From UBA6055 sp965214085 (lineage in GTDB: Bacteria > Chloroflexota > Anaerolineae > Aggregatilineales > Phototrophicaceae): DNA of 64,000 bases. The stretch lies in contig OZ243937.1 in NCBI GenBank assembly GCA_965214085.1, positions 558,001 to 622,000 on the forward strand. Reading direction: 5' to 3'. A program made the translations under genes and the position numbers. Numbering within the stretch: the stretch's first letter is position 1; each line of letters starts with the position of its first letter. A model generated the notes under the pieces. It was not told where the DNA came from and did no database searches. It saw nothing but the letters and a program-made list of their open reading frames with translations. Below are positions 49,653 to 58,319 of this stretch, in pieces.

Positions 49653-52097
49653 TCAATGTAAGTTATTGTCGAGTTTATCGGTGCATTCCCTGAGCTTCTG
49701 CGGGAGGTTTGAGTAGTCTGATGATGTTGCTTGGAACACCAAACCTATAATGGTGCGGTCTTCCTCCGCCATCTTACCTACAACCCAAGCTGTTCTTTTT
49801 CCATTGCTCACGCGGTATCGTCCGTCATCGCTCATTGCTGTGATGCTATAACTTACTGACTGTTCTGAAGTAAACCATCCCCACTCGTTAATTTCCTGAC
49901 ATTCTCCCGCATCAAAGTTGCATACTTGGAAGGATGGATGTCCGCCATTGGAGCGGGGTATGTTGAACTTGCATAGCGACGGCTCACATGTTTCTTCAGA
50001 CGTATCATCACACATATCTGGTCGCGGGAGGATGATCATGGGTTGTATTTCATTAGTTCTCGGTGGTGGTGGTTCTATTTGATCCGCAAGCCCAGACAAA
50101 TCCGGCACACTGTCACAATCGCCGATCGTCCCCACCTGCGATTCAGCGAGATACATCAGTCCAGTCTTGCTCTTGCTGAGGCCACTTATGCCACCCCGTG
50201 TTTGACCTCGCGTAATAAGATAGGGCTCTTGACCCCGCAGTTGGATCCGACCGACAATCTGAACATTTTCTCCCGCTTCTATTTTGCCCACCGCGCTGCG
50301 GTCGGCATGTGGCCAAGCGCGCCCAGCCACACTATGCTCAGGAGATTGCGTCAGACAAGAAGAAGTCCCGCTCAGCAGCGAATCCACTTCTGGCGAGCGC
50401 GGATCTAGACCATTTGCCACGTACAGCGGCTTATAAAACTGCCAGCCTAAGGGCAGTCCTTTTTCAGAATTCTGTAACTCTTTAACGGCAATGGCCAAAT
50501 TTTGGCATGGACCCGCGCCAAGCACCTTGTATCCTAGTTTGATTTTCACAAGTGTTTCCGCTTCCTCTTGCGTTAAGTTTTTCCCTCTCGCCTCCTCGAT
50601 AGTATCAAGCATAATTTCACGCGTAATTCCAATTTGGTCCGTGCCAGCGTCGAAGCCAGAACCTGTCGCTTCCAACAACGCATCCGCCGCCGACGACGCA
50701 TTGAACCCGGCTTTCCCGTATGAACATGCTTTTTCTAGAATACTGTAGTACTCAGAGAGTTCCTTAATTCTCTCGACCGTATTAATGCCTATAGGGTCAG
50801 ACTCAAAACTACCCAAAGCCTCGATCTCATCTTGACTTAACCTGGGAGCAAGCTCTACGTCTTCGGGTATTGGCGGTTCTTGAACCTGTGGTTCTGGCGC
50901 CGGCGCCTCACGGATTATAATCTTCTGATTCTCATAAATCATCTCGCAATCCCCGAGACCAGGGTTGAGCGCTATCAGCGTTGCTAGGCTAATCTGGTAC
51001 GCATTCGCGATCTCCGAGCATGTGTCTTGATAGCGGACGGTATGAATCAGTGAGCCGTCTGGTTGCTCGGCTTGAGGGGTCACGACTTGCGCCTTCCAAG
51101 TCGGTTCCGGCTCGGTCTCCGGCTCCACCAGCTCTCTCACATTATCTTTCTCCACATCGCAGTTGCCGCTGTCGGAATAACTGAAACCGCCCAGCTCATC
51201 GCGATACCAAGACAAGGTTCTGCCCGTATTCGAGATTATGGCGACTGTGCCCTCATGATCGAGGCTGGCGCAGGATTCACGGGCAGATTCCGAATAGCAA
51301 GTATCCAACGCGCGCAGTTGGCGCGGCGAGGTGCTGGCGTCCATGACAACCAATAAATAATTCCCAGGCACGCAAACATCCACCGGGTGGTCCTTGTTGA
51401 CCCAGCCGAATATATCCACGCCGCCTTTTGTGCCATGTATCAACGCATCACGATAAGGGTGCATTTCGCTTTGGGTCTGATACTTGGCGTTGACGGGCTC
51501 CACGTCTGAATTGATATAGATGTCGTGGTCGTCCAGGAGCTCATTAAGCAGCTTGCGCGATGTGCTTACATGTTCTGGATGTCGTGCTCTTTCACGCTCT
51601 TCTCGTTCTCGTTCTCTCTCTCTTTCGCGCTCACGTTCTTCTTCGCGTTCACGTTCGGGATCTGGCGGCGGCGCCGAAGCAGTCGTCACTTCTAGAACAA
51701 AGTAGTTATCGCTCGTTACACAATTGTATTCAGTGCTGTCGAAAAACCAGTAAAAGATCCGATAAGTTGTGTCTGGCCTAAGCTTTTCGAATGACAAGCC
51801 GTACGCATCAATATCGGTCCAGACATACAGCCTTACCTCAATTCCGTCGTGATAGGTGTCGCTCGAGAAATACATCAAAGATGGAAAAGGCGTATCGGGC
51901 TGACGCGAATTATACGCAAGAAGCCTGATGAAATCATGCTCATTAATTTCAACGCGCCAATCCAGATTTTGGTAGGTATCGGAACAGCGGGACCAATTGC
52001 TAAACGACCCAGAGTATTCCCATGTTGTTCCGTCCCCGTCCTGCGCGGAAACTGTCTCGCTGACATGGAGTAGAGATACTGCCAGCAGGCAAAACAT
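49653..52097 (-). CDS. Large secreted LysM protein with Glu-Arg tract
   Basis: The product is 814 residues from the first in-frame ATG (52097). The true start is probably upstream at 52183, with the poly-C tract inside the coding region (see next entries). A signal peptide ends near SETVSAQD. Residues ~25-140 form a beta domain of unknown kind, followed by an extreme Glu-Arg stretch (~147-171). Next comes a possible SH3-like or vWA-like segment, then a LysM domain (~351-396: LIHTVRYQDTCSEIANAYQ) that binds glycans. A Pro-rich linker, a helical domain, and an SH3b-like part (~590-660) lead to the end. Lower GC (~50%) hints at transfer. It likely acts at the cell surface. Confidence 0.82.
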   Translation of the reverse strand: MFCLLAVSLLHVSETVSAQDGDGTTWEYSGSFSNWSRCSDTYQNLDWRVEINEHDFIRLLAYNSRQPDTPFPSLMYFSSDTYHDGIEVRLYVWTDIDAYGLSFEKLRPDTTYRIFYWFFDSTEYNCVTSDNYFVLEVTTASAPPPDPEREREEEREREREREREREERERARHPEHVSTSRKLLNELLDDHDIYINSDVEPVNAKYQTQSEMHPYRDALIHGTKGGVDIFGWVNKDHPVDVCVPGNYLLVVMDASTSPRQLRALDTCYSESARESCASLDHEGTVAIISNTGRTLSWYRDELGGFSYSDSGNCDVEKDNVRELVEPETEPEPTWKAQVVTPQAEQPDGSLIHTVRYQDTCSEIANAYQISLATLIALNPGLGDCEMIYENQKIIIREAPAPEPQVQEPPIPEDVELAPRLSQDEIEALGSFESDPIGINTVERIKELSEYYSILEKACSYGKAGFNASSAADALLEATGSGFDAGTDQIGITREIMLDTIEEARGKNLTQEEAETLVKIKLGYKVLGAGPCQNLAIAVKELQNSEKGLPLGWQFYKPLYVANGLDPRSPEVDSLLSGTSSCLTQSPEHSVAGRAWPHADRSAVGKIEAGENVQIVGRIQLRGQEPYLITRGQTRGGISGLSKSKTGLMYLAESQVGTIGDCDSVPDLSGLADQIEPPPPRTNEIQPMIILPRPDMCDDTSEETCEPSLCKFNIPRSNGGHPSFQVCNFDAGECQEINEWGWFTSEQSVSYSITAMSDDGRYRVSNGKRTAWVVGKMAEEDRTIIGLVFQATSSDYSNLPQKLRECTDKLDNNLH

Positions 52098-52183
52098 GCC
52101 TGCTAAAATTATGGATCGGAGAATTAAGGAAGAATTAAGGAGAGCGCGGGGGGGGGGGGGGTAGGTCTATTTTGACGGAGCAT
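52098..52183 (-). other. Out-of-frame 5' extension of the LysM gene
   Basis: On the minus strand ATG at 52183 follows GGAG by 10 bases and reads MLRQNRPTPPPP. At the present tract length of 14 C it runs into a stop soon after (ALSLILP-stop). With 12 or 15 C it would read on as RALLNSSLILRSIILAG and join the 52097 frame, giving a textbook signal peptide (basic start, long hydrophobic core). Confidence 0.65.
52148..52161. repeat. Homopolymer of 14 G (C on the gene strand)
   Basis: Fourteen consecutive G on the plus strand, the longest homopolymer noticed in the window. It falls between a good start codon and the rest of the LysM protein frame. Tracts this long slip readily in replication and are also prone to sequencing error. 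Confidence 0.95.
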
Positions 52184-52299
52184 GTTTAATATTCTCCACT
52201 AGAACTATTGCGAACTGATAATATTATATCGTGCGATTGATGAAAGTCAAAAAATTCGCGAACGCTTAACCCATCGCTGAAAATGCAGCGCTCTCAAGC

Positions 52300-53769
52300 T
52301 CAATTCACCCGCTCCGCCAGCACCAGCACATAAGCGCCAACTGTATTCGGGTCGCCATCCGTACCAGCGTAACGCCGCGCGCGGATGTAGAAGGTGCCGG
52401 TGGCGGGCAGCGCGAAATGGTCGATCAAGGCGTTCTGGTCGTTGGCGGCGCGGTCATCGTTGCGCGTCACCACTTCCTGGGCGCCGTTCAGCAGCTCCAG
52501 CAGCGCGTCCAGGTTGCCATCGACGCGGGTCATCGAGATGGACACGACCTCGCCCCGCCGCCCGTAAAAGGCGTAGGTATCCGCTTGATTGTCTGCGTTG
52601 ATTTGCCCGGTGACGCTAGTGCCGTAATCGAGGCTGACGACGCCGGGCGGCAGGCCCGCAAAGGGGGCGTCCAACAATTCCAGGCTGAGCCGGTATTCGC
52701 CGCTCGTCGTGCCGATATTGCCATCAAAACGTGTGGCGATGATGAAATATCTGCCATCGGCGGGAATGCGAAAGTCGATGATTTTGGCATTCTGGCTCTC
52801 GCCGCTGTCGTCATCTTCGGCGAGCGGGGTGAAGCCGCTGTCCGTCAGATAGAGAAAACTGTCGAGGTCGCCACTGTCGCCCCGATCCATGCTGATGGTA
52901 ATGAGGTCATTCTCGCTGGCTTCAAAGGCGTAGAAGCGCTCGAATTGCTCCGGGCTCAGGCTGGCGCTGAGTGTAGCGCCGAAGTCTATCGGCAGGGGCG
53001 CTTGGGGCGATGCGCCGGCGCCGCTGTTTTCGGCTTCCTCAACGCTCAGCACGAAGCTGCCCGAGCTGTCGTCGTAACGCGTGGCCATGACGATATAGGT
53101 GCCGCTCTCTTGAATTATCAGGGCATCTATGTGCGCATTGCGTGTCTCGGCGCCCGGCTGGTCATCGTTTTCGGCAATGACGAAACGATCGCTGTCGACC
53201 ACGCGCAGGTAGGGGTCCAGCGTACCGGACGAACGCAGCATCGAGATCGTCAGGATATCGCCTTGTTCGGCTTGGAAGGTGTAATAGACCTCGGCGTTGG
53301 TGTCGCTGATGGTGCCAATGACCGAGTCGCCGTAGCGCAGCGTGCTGCCCCTTTCGGACAGGACGCCTTTGCGCGTCATGCGCAGGTCATAGCGGCCAGC
53401 TGTTGTACCCAAACTGTAGCCGAAGCGGCCCACAACCACAAAATAGCGCCCGGTACGCTGCATGGTCAGGTCGTGAGCTACGCCGGAGGTCCCGGCGCTG
53501 TCATCGCGGAAGAGCGCCAGTTGGCCGACATCGTCAAACACAGCCAATACCGGATCCAGGTCGCCATCGGTCGCGGTCAATTCAAAGCGAATGACTTCGC
53601 CCCGCAGGCCATCGACGAAGAAGACATCGCGCGGGTTATCGGCGTCCAGCAATCCGGTGATGACGCCCTCATGCTCGATGCGCGCGTCGTCGGTGCTGAT
53701 CTCGCGGGATTGGGCGTTGACGACCAGCGCCAGCAGGCTGAGGAACAGGCAGAGGCAGAATCGAATCAT
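52300..53769 (-). CDS. Secreted protein with four PPC-type beta domains
   Basis: The product is 489 residues: a signal peptide (res 1-19), then four repeats of ~110 residues of the bacterial pre-peptidase C-terminal kind. Each shows a G-x-I or tVtG start, D-x-Y-x-F/FFVDG, G-x3-I-S/R-M-x-R, LDP-or-LDS-x-L, DD..G and R/GRYFIIATRF. PPC domains are non-catalytic modules on secreted enzymes; here no enzyme domain is attached. It probably binds carbohydrate or protein at the cell surface (inference). It is divergent from the LysM gene at 53857. Confidence 0.85.
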   Translation of the reverse strand: MIRFCLCLFLSLLALVVNAQSREISTDDARIEHEGVITGLLDADNPRDVFFVDGLRGEVIRFELTATDGDLDPVLAVFDDVGQLALFRDDSAGTSGVAHDLTMQRTGRYFVVVGRFGYSLGTTAGRYDLRMTRKGVLSERGSTLRYGDSVIGTISDTNAEVYYTFQAEQGDILTISMLRSSGTLDPYLRVVDSDRFVIAENDDQPGAETRNAHIDALIIQESGTYIVMATRYDDSSGSFVLSVEEAENSGAGASPQAPLPIDFGATLSASLSPEQFERFYAFEASENDLITISMDRGDSGDLDSFLYLTDSGFTPLAEDDDSGESQNAKIIDFRIPADGRYFIIATRFDGNIGTTSGEYRLSLELLDAPFAGLPPGVVSLDYGTSVTGQINADNQADTYAFYGRRGEVVSISMTRVDGNLDALLELLNGAQEVVTRNDDRAANDQNALIDHFALPATGTFYIRARRYAGTDGDPNTVGAYVLVLAERVN

Positions 53770-53856
53770 GCCCCTATTTTAGCGGAAGACCGCGACTCAA
53801 ACAGTCCAGCGTCGGCGGAAAGCGTTTGATTCAATTTCCCACCTGTTTGCCTCGCC

Positions 53857-54780
53857 ATGAAAAGTCGCCCGTTAGCGCCCACTGTATCCCGTTTCGCCTC
53901 ATGTTATAATTCGAGCTTGTTTGTCTATTCGGCATGGAGACTGGAATTGCGGCGACTGTGCATCGCGCTAATCTGGCTTGCGGCAATCATGACTGCGAGA
54001 GCGCAAAACGGTGGCGACCTGGTCCATACCGTCGACGCTGGCGAAACGCTTATCACAATCGCCAATGCCTATGGCGTCTCCCTCGAACAGTTGCTCACGC
54101 TCAATGCGCTTGACATCGACGCGATTCTGCCAATCGGCCGCCAGCTGATCGTGATTCCTGAAGAGGACTTGGTAGACGAAGCTGAGCCGGCCGCCGAGAG
54201 TTCCGAGGTCGACGAAGCCGCTAATGTGGAGATCAGCACCACCTCTGTTGAGGGTTTGCCGCCAGCGCCGCTAGTCGCCGCCGACGCGCCCATGATGGAC
54301 CCGGCGGATATCAGTCCGCGACTTTGCTTCGCCGTCTTTGCCGATGCCAATCAGAATGGCATGCGCGAACCCGGTGAGGATTACCTCGGCGACGCGGCTA
54401 TCCTGCTGCTGGATGAGACCGATGTCGAAGTGGCGCAATATCGCACCGACGGCCAATCCGCGCCGCACTGCCAGCGCGACTTGCTCAGGCAGAATTACCG
54501 GATTCGGGCTGTGGCGCCGGCGGGCTTCGGCTTGACGAGCGCCGGGGACTTACGACTTGATTTGCGCGACGGCGGTGATGTGCTAATGGAATTTGGCGCC
54601 AAGCCGGGCTTGGAGGCTGCGGTCGGCCCGCTCTTGCAGCCGGTCGCCCCAGACGCTGCGCCAGCGGACATCAGCGAAGCGTCAATCCTGCGAGAACTTA
54701 GCGGCTTATTCCTCCTTATTTTGGCGGGCTTGGTCTTAGTCAGCGGCACGGTCGTCTCGATATTTCTGCGTGCGCGCTGA
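53857..54780 (+). CDS. Membrane-anchored LysM and SdrD-B-like surface protein
   Basis: The product is 307 residues with a hydrophobic signal near residues 30-50 ending MTARAQN. It has a LysM domain (~55-100: LVHTVDAGETLITIANAYGV), an acidic Ala/Pro linker, and a beta domain with the calcium-loop-like ADANQNGMREPGEDYLGDA (~res 167), as in SdrD-B repeats. A C-terminal membrane helix ends in a basic FLRAR. The start is uncertain: TATAAT at 53904 lies inside the longest frame, so initiation further down (a TTG near 53919-53948) is possible. Its stop overlaps the next start. Confidence 0.8.
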   Translation: MKSRPLAPTVSRFASCYNSSLFVYSAWRLELRRLCIALIWLAAIMTARAQNGGDLVHTVDAGETLITIANAYGVSLEQLLTLNALDIDAILPIGRQLIVIPEEDLVDEAEPAAESSEVDEAANVEISTTSVEGLPPAPLVAADAPMMDPADISPRLCFAVFADANQNGMREPGEDYLGDAAILLLDETDVEVAQYRTDGQSAPHCQRDLLRQNYRIRAVAPAGFGLTSAGDLRLDLRDGGDVLMEFGAKPGLEAAVGPLLQPVAPDAAPADISEASILRELSGLFLLILAGLVLVSGTVVSIFLRAR

Positions 54781-55526
54781 TGCCTCAGCATGAGACAAGG
54801 CGAACGCTGCGGCGCATCCGCGCGCTGCTGATATGGCTGAGTCCGCTGTTGCTGGTCGCGCCGGTTGCGCTGGCGCAGGACACGGGCCAAATCTGCCTGC
54901 TGGCTTATGCCGACGACAACGAGAACGGCATCCGCGACGAGATCGAAGCGCCGATTTCACGCGGTGTGGCCGCCAGTTTGCTGAACGAGCGCGGCATCAC
55001 GATTGCCTCGCTGCTGCTTCAAGACGCCCCTTACGCTGCCGACGGCCTGCTTTGCTTTGACGGGCTCTTCGCCGGCGACTACCAGGTCGTCATCTCTAGC
55101 AGCGAATACCAAGCCACCACTGCTTCATCAGCCAGCGCCTCCGTGCTTCCGGGCGCGGCGCCCGCGCGCATCGACTTCGGCGCCAAGCGGCTGGTCGGCG
55201 AGTATATGCCCGATCCCGTGGCCATCGTCGGCGCGCTTGATCCGGCGGCCACGCAGACGCTGATTGTCGCCGCATTGGTGGCTGCCGGCGCCATCGTCTT
55301 GATGTCTCTGCTGGCTGTGCTTGTCTATTTCCTGCTTATTCGCCGGCGCTTGCGGCGAGGGCGAAAGCCGCGTCCCAGCGCTGCGCCAGCACTCCCGCTG
55401 GCTGGCCTGCCGCCGCATTCAGACGAAACCGATGCCTACCTGCGGCCGCGACAAAGGCTGGACCCCAATCAGGGATCGCCGCTGCTCTTTGCCGACGATG
55501 ACCAGGACTTGGCGGGGTCAAGCTAG
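54780..55526 (+). CDS. Membrane-anchored SdrD-B-like surface protein
   Basis: The 248-residue product has a signal peptide (~1-33, ending PVALAQD). The beta domain has ADDNENGIRDEIEAPISRG (~res 43), the same Ca-loop-like motif as the preceding protein. A membrane helix (~165-190) is followed by a basic RRRLRRGRKPRP and a Pro-rich cytosolic tail. Overlapping stop/start (TGATG) with the previous gene indicates co-translation. The two look like paralogous wall or envelope proteins, one with LysM and one without. Confidence 0.82.
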   Translation: MPQHETRRTLRRIRALLIWLSPLLLVAPVALAQDTGQICLLAYADDNENGIRDEIEAPISRGVAASLLNERGITIASLLLQDAPYAADGLLCFDGLFAGDYQVVISSSEYQATTASSASASVLPGAAPARIDFGAKRLVGEYMPDPVAIVGALDPAATQTLIVAALVAAGAIVLMSLLAVLVYFLLIRRRLRRGRKPRPSAAPALPLAGLPPHSDETDAYLRPRQRLDPNQGSPLLFADDDQDLAGSS

Positions 55527-55574
55527 GCTGATGGCACCTTTATCCACAGCGAGACAAGCGCAGGGATTGAGACC

Positions 55575-56495
55575 GTGACAACTTCCGCCTATCTCCTGTT
55601 TTCTGCTGGCGACTTGCAGCTGGCGCGCGACAACCAGACCCGCGAGCCGGTGCGCAGCGCCTTGCCACTGCTCGGCTCGCATCCTGAAGACGCGCTGGAG
55701 CTGGCGCTGTTGCAGGCGCTGCGATTCTTGTTTTACAGCGATGCGGAGGCCGGCCGGGCAGCTTTAGAGGCATTGCGCATTCCCGATCCGCAAGCGCTCG
55801 ACCCTACGCGCCTGCCGGCTATCAAGCGCCGCTTTGGCTGGCTGGCCGTAATGTCGCAGCTGCGGGACCACCCAGACTGGCATGGCAGCGCGGAATCTTT
55901 GCGCGCTCTGACAGCCGACCCAGCGCCGCGACTTGAGGCCAGCGCCGACGGCGACTTGCTGCGCGCGCTCTGGCTGGCTGCATGTGACATGGCCGCGGGC
56001 ATTTTGCTGGGGGACGACGGGCGGTTTCAACGCGCGGTCTCGGCCTACCGCCGCGCCGTCGACCAGCATATTCATCCCGAGGGTTTCATCAAGGGCTTGG
56101 TCGATATCGACGGCGCCCGGCAGACTTATGAAGCGCAATTCGCCGCGACCGGCGCGCTGGTCTTGCTGAGCGAAATGGCGCAGCAGGCGGGCGAAGACCT
56201 GTGGGCGTATAACAATCGCGCGGTCAGCGTCAATACCGCCGCGACTTATACCTATTACTACTATTTCTACCCCGAGCGCTGGCGCTGGGAAGACGGCCTC
56301 TCGCGTGAGCAGACCATGACCATCATGCGTCGGGAAGGCGCTTATTTTGAAATGGTGAACCGGCGCAGTCCATTGCGTGATGGCGAGGCTTTGTTCACCG
56401 AGCAGCGCCCGCTGTTCTCCGCTGTCGCGGGCGGCCTCACGACCTTGACCCATGGGCTGAAGCCACGGGCCAAAAAGCGCTGGCGTCTTTTCTAG
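55575..56495 (+). CDS. Alginate-lyase-like (PL5-type) helical protein
   Basis: The product is 306 residues from GTG 55575, with no signal peptide. It is mostly helical. The middle has the alginate lyase family look: ACDMAAGILLGDDGRFQRAV (~res 140), DQHIHPEGFIKGLVD (~res 168), LVLLSEMAQQAGEDLWAYNN (~res 195), then a Tyr-rich YTYYYYFYPERW. This is a pattern call; catalytic residues cannot be assigned with certainty. If correct, it acts on uronate polysaccharides, but the missing signal peptide is odd for such an enzyme. Confidence 0.6.
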   Translation: MTTSAYLLFSAGDLQLARDNQTREPVRSALPLLGSHPEDALELALLQALRFLFYSDAEAGRAALEALRIPDPQALDPTRLPAIKRRFGWLAVMSQLRDHPDWHGSAESLRALTADPAPRLEASADGDLLRALWLAACDMAAGILLGDDGRFQRAVSAYRRAVDQHIHPEGFIKGLVDIDGARQTYEAQFAATGALVLLSEMAQQAGEDLWAYNNRAVSVNTAATYTYYYYFYPERWRWEDGLSREQTMTIMRREGAYFEMVNRRSPLRDGEALFTEQRPLFSAVAGGLTTLTHGLKPRAKKRWRLF

Positions 56496-56544
56496 TGGAC
56501 CGACCCTGCACTCAAGTCACAAGCTATTGTGCCGCTTAATCGCC

Positions 56545-57108
56545 TTAGCGCCTGCGCAACACAACATAAAGTGAATCGTCCATCTCCATTTCGCTGTAGC
56601 GCCGGCTCTCTAAAACTTCATAGTCCGGCTCATACAGACCCCGAAGCCTGTCTTCGCGGTAATAGACGAAACGCAAGCCCTGATGTTCGGCCACTTCATC
56701 GCCATACCAAAAGGAATGCAGAGCCAGCCCATTGCTTTCGAGGACTTGCGACTGCCGTTTGAAGGAAGCACGCAGCTCGGCGCGAGATAAGTGATGAAGC
56801 ACCTTGTTGGAGTAGATGGCATCGTAGCGCTCTTCCGCGTCAATAGAAATGGCGTCAAGCTGCCTGACCTTCAGCTTTGGATGCAGCTTGCGGAAACGCT
56901 CGACGAATATGGCGGAGGCATCCGACCCGACCGCCTGGTAATGCTCATTGAGCAGCAGCAGATCTTTGCCCGGCCCCATTCCCAATTCCAGCACCCTTGA
57001 CCCGGGCGGCAAATATCTCGCAAGCGCCTCAATCAGCGGCTTCCCATCATAGCCCTCAGCCATGCGAATATACGCTGCCACATTATCCTTGTTATCGTAA
57101 TAGCCCAT
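56545..57108 (-). CDS. Class I SAM-dependent methyltransferase
   Basis: The 187-residue product has the SAM-binding motif I VLELGMGPGKDLLLL (~res 39-53), the acidic motif II in GSDASAIFVERF, motif post-I AISIDAEERYDAIYSNKVLH (~res 86-105), and the end LYVVLRRR. The small size and lack of a recognition domain mean the substrate cannot be named. It is a single gene facing away from the metal-transport operon. Confidence 0.88.
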   Translation of the reverse strand: MGYYDNKDNVAAYIRMAEGYDGKPLIEALARYLPPGSRVLELGMGPGKDLLLLNEHYQAVGSDASAIFVERFRKLHPKLKVRQLDAISIDAEERYDAIYSNKVLHHLSRAELRASFKRQSQVLESNGLALHSFWYGDEVAEHQGLRFVYYREDRLRGLYEPDYEVLESRRYSEMEMDDSLYVVLRRR

Positions 57109-57218
57109 GCACGGCTCTCCTCAAGCGCAATAGTCGCAAGCCAGCTTATGCCGAATGTACAATTCAGCGCAATTCTACCTGACATTTCGCGCAGTCTGGG
57201 GCAATCTGACTCAAGCTC

Positions 57219-57253
57219 TTGACAAGATTTTTAAGTTAGTCTAAAAATATACT
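57219..57253 (+). promoter_or_regulatory. Promoter and DtxR/MntR-like operator of the metal operon
   Basis: TTGACA at 57219-57224 is a perfect -35. Seventeen bases on, TAAAAA (57242) may serve as -10; TATACT (57248) is better in sequence but 23 bases away. The imperfect inverted repeat TTTTTAAGTTAGTCTAAAAA (57228-57247) fills the spacer and resembles DtxR/MntR-family boxes, so a metal-bound repressor would block the polymerase. Confidence 0.5.
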
Positions 57254-57290
57254 TAATTCAGCTAAAAGATTCTACCTGGAGGATCCACCT

Positions 57291-58319
57291 GTGAAGATAT
57301 GCCAATATTTGATTGCGCTGCTGCTCTTGGCTTGCCTGCCGCAATTTGCCGGCGCCAGCGCAAAGGACAAGATTCCTATCGTCGCGACAACGACCCAGGC
57401 GGCCGACTTGATGCAAGTCCTGACGGCCGATGTGGACGGCATTCTGCTGACGCCGCTGATGGGACCCGGCGTCGATCCGCATCTTTATCAGCCGACAGAA
57501 TCCGACATCGCCGCCATGAATCAAGCGCAAATGGTCGTATATAGCGGCTTGCACCTGGAAGGGCAGTTCGACGCCGTCTTTAATGCGCTGTCTGAGCAGG
57601 GCATTGCCACTTATGCCTTGAGCGCGCCGGTGAAGGACGCCGGGTACATCATCGGCGGCTTTGACCTGTCGGATGCGCTGCTGGATGTGGACGACCCGCA
57701 CTTTTGGTTTGACCCGCGCAATTGGCAGTTGACAGCGCAGGATCTCGCCGACCGCTTGGCCGAATTTGACCCGCCGAACGCCGAAGCCTATCAAGCCAAC
57801 GCAGCCGCTTACAGCGCACAGTTGGATTTGCTCTACGCTTGGGCGGACGCGGGCCTGCGCTCTATAGCAGCGGGGCAGCGCTACCTGGTAACCAGCCACG
57901 ACGCCTTTCAGTATTTCGGCGCCGCATTTGGCTGGCGCATGCGGGCGATTCAAGGACTGAGCACGGAGGACGAAGCCGGCGTCGGCGATATACAGGCCAC
58001 GGTTGATTTCGTCATCGCCAACGACATTCCGGTGCTATTCGTCGAAAGCAGCATCCCGCCCGATACCATCGAAGCGGTCATGGAAGCCTTGCGGGCGCAA
58101 GGTCGTTCCGTGCGCATCGGCGTACGCGAGCTCTTCGGCGATGCCATGGGCGAAAGCGACAGCTTCGGCGGCGCCTATATCGGCATGCTGGCGCAGAACG
58201 CGCTGACCATCATGCAGTCTTACCAATGTATGGGCAATGAGGTCGATATTCTCGACTGGCCCGCCGATCTTGAGCCCAAGCCGCCGGACGAGCTTTGGAA
58301 TGTCGATTGCGATGCCTGA
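57291..58319 (+). CDS. Metal ABC importer binding protein (ZnuA/MntA-type)
   Basis: The product is 342 residues from GTG 57291, with GGAGGA just upstream. It has a signal peptide with a possible lipobox (LLAC, ~res 12-15). Cluster 9 metal-binding proteins use His/Glu/Asp: here HLYQPTESDIAAM (~res 64), DDPHFWFDPRN (~res 130), SHDAFQYFG (~res 203), and VLFVESSIPPDTIE (~res 246). It carries Mn, Zn or Fe to the following ATPase and permeases. Mn is favoured by the MntR-like operator (inference). It overlaps the ATPase gene by 8 bases. Confidence 0.9.
   Translation: MKICQYLIALLLLACLPQFAGASAKDKIPIVATTTQAADLMQVLTADVDGILLTPLMGPGVDPHLYQPTESDIAAMNQAQMVVYSGLHLEGQFDAVFNALSEQGIATYALSAPVKDAGYIIGGFDLSDALLDVDDPHFWFDPRNWQLTAQDLADRLAEFDPPNAEAYQANAAAYSAQLDLLYAWADAGLRSIAAGQRYLVTSHDAFQYFGAAFGWRMRAIQGLSTEDEAGVGDIQATVDFVIANDIPVLFVESSIPPDTIEAVMEALRAQGRSVRIGVRELFGDAMGESDSFGGAYIGMLAQNALTIMQSYQCMGNEVDILDWPADLEPKPPDELWNVDCDA

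Noticed and set aside
52417..53829. A 470-codon plus-strand frame opposite the PPC protein
   Set aside because: The minus strand has a signal peptide and four clear PPC repeats; this frame is their shadow.
16583..53909. Several TATAAT-like boxes (16583, 17462, 44533, 53904) as definite promoters
   Set aside because: None has a convincing -35 at the right distance, so they are mentioned under the genes but not listed as separate features.
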